NCBI GenBank assembly: GCA_025056835.1
Contig: JANWVS010000003.1
Coordinates: 1 to 17,770, forward strand
Reading direction: 5' to 3'
DNA length: 17,770 bases
From: Gemmataceae bacterium
Lineage (GTDB): Bacteria; Planctomycetota; Planctomycetia; Gemmatales; Gemmataceae
Position numbers and translations under genes: made by a program. The notes under the pieces are model-generated. The model had not been told where the DNA came from. It worked only from the letters and a program-made list of their open reading frames with translations, and ran no database searches. Positions 15,414-17,770 of the stretch are shown one piece after another. Every line of letters begins with the position of its first letter. Positions within the stretch are counted from its first letter, which is position 1.

Positions 15414-15435
15414 CGGCGTACGCCGTTTTCTTTTT
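15414..15435 (+). terminator. hairpin plus T-tract on the plus strand, no plus-strand gene before it
   Basis: A 12-bp palindrome (CGGCGTACGCCG, 15414-15425) is followed at once by TTTTCTTTTT (15426-15435). The shape is a rho-independent terminator, though the stem would have only about 4 bp if a 4-nt loop is kept. All nearby genes are on the minus strand, so it ends no obvious transcript. Confidence 0.3.
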
Positions 15436-15503
15436 CCAACGTTGCAGGGCGGTTACGACCGACCCAAAACGACTTCTGCCGCCATCGAACAGCCTCGGCG
15501 CGG

Positions 15504-16649
15504 CTATCGCGGCTCGGCGGCGAGTTTGAGCCGGACATCCAATTGCTGGCCGGCGCGAAGGATCGTCACCACGATTTCCTGACCGACACGGTAGTTTTCT
15601 TCGAGGAGGGAATCGAGGTCGTTCCAGGACTGAACTTCTGTGCCGTCCACGGCGATGATGACGTCGCCCCAACGAATGCGGCCGAACTGGTCCCGCCGTG
15701 TGGGAAGCAGGCCTGCCTTGGCGGCTGGACCACCCGGCTCGATGTTGAGGATAATCACGCCCTGGACGCCTCGTTGGCGAGCGATGGAATCAGGTACCGG
15801 CGTGATGCCGAGACTTGGCCGCGCGACCGCTTGCTTGCGAATCAAGCGGGGGACCACGCGGTTGACCTCGTCCACCGGGATTGCGAATCCAATGCCCGCG
15901 GAGCTGCCGGAAGGACTGACGATTGCCGTGTTGACGCCGATCAGCCGGCCGCTGCTGTCGAGCAATGGCCCGCCCGAGTTGCCGGGATTGATCGCCGCGT
16001 CGGTCTGAATGACTCCCTTGATCGTCCGCCCCGAGATACTCTCCATTTCCCGGCCCAAGGCGCTGACGATGCCGGTGGTCAAGGTGTGGTCGAGGCCGAA
16101 CGGATTGCCGATGGCGAAGACTTTTTGGCCGACTTGCAACTCGGACGACCGTCCCAAGGGGAGCGGCTTGAGCCGTTCCTTGGGGGCGTCGGTCCACAGA
16201 ACGGCGAGATCCTTGTCCTCGTCGAAGGCGACATGAGTCGCATTCCATTGGGAATGGTCGGAAAGCGTGACTTCCACGGCGCCGGCCCCTTTGACAACGT
16301 GGTAGTTGGTCACGATGCGGCCCTGTTCATCCCAGACGAAGCCGGTGCCCGAGCCGGCGGGGATCTTGAGGATGTCGAAGCTGAAACGGTCGCGGCGCAA
16401 GGCGATGGAGGAGATGTTGACCACGGAGTCCTTGGCCGCCTTGAAGATAGCGATGGTGGTTTTTTCATCTTCGGCCAGATCGCCGCGGGGGGTCACGGGA
16501 CGCGGCTGCGCCGTGGGATCTTCGACCGGCACCGGCCGCGTCGACCATAGCCGCCAGATGCGGTCGCCGACCAACAGGCCCACCGCCACCACCAGCAAGG
16601 CCAGGATCCACGAGCCGCCGTTGGAGCGTTGCTCGGTCTGCCTGTACAT
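15504..16649 (-). CDS. htrA: HtrA/Deg-type serine protease with one PDZ domain
   Basis: A 381-aa membrane-anchored envelope protease that cuts or senses misfolded exported proteins. One N-terminal membrane segment (about 13-29) is followed by a Pro-rich linker. The trypsin-like domain carries the catalytic triad: His117 (TNYHVV), Asp147 (KDLAVL) and Ser225 (GNSGGP). Other family motifs are GSGTGFVWDEQGRIVTN, FAIGNPFGLDHTLTTGIVSA and IQTDAAINPG. A single PDZ domain covers about 275-375 (IEPGGPAAKAGL, GDVIIAVDGTEV). One PDZ and a membrane anchor resemble DegS/HtrA-type proteins more than two-PDZ DegP. GGAG lies 5 nt before the ATG. It follows the PH-like membrane gene by 56 bp on the same strand and may share its transcript. 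Confidence 0.94.
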   Translation of the reverse strand: MYRQTEQRSNGGSWILALLVVAVGLLVGDRIWRLWSTRPVPVEDPTAQPRPVTPRGDLAEDEKTTIAIFKAAKDSVVNISSIALRRDRFSFDILKIPAGSGTGFVWDEQGRIVTNYHVVKGAGAVEVTLSDHSQWNATHVAFDEDKDLAVLWTDAPKERLKPLPLGRSSELQVGQKVFAIGNPFGLDHTLTTGIVSALGREMESISGRTIKGVIQTDAAINPGNSGGPLLDSSGRLIGVNTAIVSPSGSSAGIGFAIPVDEVNRVVPRLIRKQAVARPSLGITPVPDSIARQRGVQGVIILNIEPGGPAAKAGLLPTRRDQFGRIRWGDVIIAVDGTEVQSWNDLDSLLEENYRVGQEIVVTILRAGQQLDVRLKLAAEPR

Positions 16650-16705
16650 CGTCGCTCCATCCGCTGTCTCGGCCTGCTGTCGCCGCGGATCGCCGTTTAG
16701 GTTGC

Positions 16706-17563
16706 CTAGCCTTGACCTGCGACAACCTGCCGGGAGCGCAACAGGTCCTCGATTTCCTTCACCTTGCGGCCCAGGAACAATACGTTGGGCATGTCAAACT
16801 GGTGCGTTTGCGCCCCGGCAGTGCGGACGATCAGATCACCCGAACCGAGGCCGAGAATCCAATGGCGGAACAGGTCGCTGCGTTGCTTCTGGATCGTCAT
16901 ACCGGCGGTGTCGTAAGCCATCTCCGCATCGCCGATTTCCAAGCGCACCCGAAACTGCCCCGGCGAGAAGACCATGTAAATCTGCTTGTCGAAGAAAAGG
17001 AAGATCACAAGCCACAGCACGAACAACACGGTCGAAATGAGAAAGTAACCGCCGAAGCTGATGCGGATATCGAGCCGGCCCAACGTCTCAAGGATCCGCT
17101 CCCACCAACCCAAGATCGCAAAAATGATGGCCAAGGACAACAGGATGACGATCACAATCACCGACCACAGCCCGCGCAGCGGGATGTTGGTAATCGCGAT
17201 TACCAGCAACAGCACGAAACAGAACAGTACGCCCAAGTTCTTATTGGTGGTCATGTGAATGCGGGGCACTTCGAGGTTGCCTTCACGGTCCCTGGCCAGA
17301 CGCTTTCCCTTGGGCAGAGCCAAAACGTCGACGACTTCCTTCGTACCGTCGCTGAAGGTGACCAATTGCTCCGGCACGGGTATCGTCCCGGCCGGCACCG
17401 TTATCATGCGATCGCCAAACCAGGTCACGACGGCCATGAGATAACCGACGGCCCAGACCGGCCACCAGTAAAACAAGGACGAATGGCTCACAACCGTGAT
17501 TTCCCGCCTGCGTGGCTCGGCGGAAGTCGGTGCCGAAGAAACAGTCGTCGGTGCAGTGGCCAT
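16706..17563 (-). CDS. multi-pass membrane protein with C-terminal PH-like domain, unknown function
   Basis: A 285-aa protein of no family I can name. An N-terminal Ala/Thr/Ser-rich cytoplasmic stretch (1-25) precedes a first membrane segment at about 29-48. A soluble loop (50-105) contains an LVTFSDGTKEVVDVLALPKG segment. Three more membrane segments follow at about 109-127, 131-152 and 172-191. The C-terminal 90 residues resemble a bacterial PH (bPH/YdbS-type) fold: QIYMVFSPGQFRVRLEIGD, then MTIQKQRSDLFRHWILGLGS, GDLIVRTAG and a final helix GRKVKEIEDLL. The upstream truncated gene ends with the same pattern, so the two are tandem paralogues. HtrA lies 56 bp downstream. The start at 17563 has only a weak GGGAAG. 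The PH-like reading is inferred from pattern, not from a search. Confidence 0.75.
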   Translation of the reverse strand: MATAPTTVSSAPTSAEPRRREITVVSHSSLFYWWPVWAVGYLMAVVTWFGDRMITVPAGTIPVPEQLVTFSDGTKEVVDVLALPKGKRLARDREGNLEVPRIHMTTNKNLGVLFCFVLLLVIAITNIPLRGLWSVIVIVILLSLAIIFAILGWWERILETLGRLDIRISFGGYFLISTVLFVLWLVIFLFFDKQIYMVFSPGQFRVRLEIGDAEMAYDTAGMTIQKQRSDLFRHWILGLGSGDLIVRTAGAQTHQFDMPNVLFLGRKVKEIEDLLRSRQVVAGQG

Positions 17564-17628
17564 GATCTACTTCCCGATTGCTTGGTGGTGGATCCGTCGT
17601 TGGTGGGACACGTGCCGGAAGCCGCCCG

Positions 17629-17770
17629 TCAGGTGCTTGCCGGGGGGCCGGCCGACTCGGCCCCGACCACGATGACTCTTTCCTTCAAAAGCTTTTCGAT
17701 CTGTTTGACCCGCGTGCCGACGCGGAGGACGTTTGGCAGTTCCAAGGTGTGACCCAAGCCTGCCGGTCGA
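17629..17770 (-). CDS. 3' end of a paralogous PH-like membrane protein (truncated by window edge)
   Basis: A minus-strand frame enters from the right edge and runs 46 codons to TGA at 17629-17631. It reads LGHTLELPNVLRVGTRVKQI (residues 5-24 of the visible part), then EKLLKERVIV. This aligns with the end of the next gene (QFDMPNVLFLGRKVKEIEDL, then LRSRQVV). The match covers the last strand and helix of the PH-like domain. The gene therefore continues to the right and is a paralogue of the protein that follows it 65 bp downstream. Upstream domains cannot be seen. Confidence 0.75.
   Translation of the reverse strand, partial: RPAGLGHTLELPNVLRVGTRVKQIEKLLKERVIVVGAESAGPPAST

Noticed and set aside
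15351..16550. 399-aa plus-strand open frame opposite htrA
   Set aside because: The minus strand encodes a clear HtrA with an intact catalytic triad. The plus-strand translation is His/Asp/Arg-rich in the manner of an antisense frame.

Overview
The window is a GC-rich stretch of a planctomycete chromosome. Three signs support this. The partial 16S rRNA gene at the left edge contains exact matches to the planctomycete probes EUB338-II (333-350) and PLA46 (629-646), recalled from memory. The window carries the planctomycete-typical pair of a PSCyt1/DUF1549/DUF1553 cytochrome-like protein and a DUF1501 protein. The kds/Lpt-type genes indicate a Gram-negative-type, LPS-making envelope. The family or genus cannot be fixed from this window alone.

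Layout. 1-691 (-) is the 5' half of a 16S rRNA gene. It is preceded, in transcription order, by a leader of about 440 nt with a strong sigma70-type promoter (1138-1167), an A/T-rich UP-like stretch, two hairpins and a boxA-like antitermination motif. 1328-2554 (-) is glgC, glycogen ADP-glucose synthesis. 2912-3694 (-) is a small TPR-repeat protein, divergent from the next block. 3859-8712 (+) is a three-gene cluster: kdsD (arabinose-5-P isomerase), kdsC (Kdo-8-P phosphatase), and a very large membrane-anchored protein with an LptC-like N-terminus followed by OstA/LptA-like segments. The first two genes would make the LPS inner-core sugar Kdo. The third is a candidate LPS export bridge, so the cluster resembles the proteobacterial kdsD-kdsC-lptC-lptA order with lptC and lptA merged into one gene.

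Everything from 8715 to the right edge is on the minus strand. In transcription order from the right: the 3' end of a membrane/PH-like protein (17629-17770, truncated), a full paralogue of it (16706-17563), an HtrA-type serine protease (15504-16649), the PSCyt1/DUF1549/DUF1553 protein (13035-15317) with its own promoter, a Tat-signal DUF1501 protein (11593-13017), a PLP enzyme strikingly like eukaryotic serine racemase (10540-11493), and an ECF sigma factor, a one-TM anti-sigma candidate and a small lipoprotein (8715-10452). The sigma factor and anti-sigma overlap by ATGA. The lipoprotein ends 2 bp from the stop of the LptC/A-like gene.

The most interesting items are the giant LptC/LptA-like protein, the sigma/anti-sigma/lipoprotein cassette, and the tandem PH-like membrane proteins next to HtrA. 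No mobile element, CRISPR array or tRNA gene was seen. All assignments come from reading motifs by eye. No database search was run.
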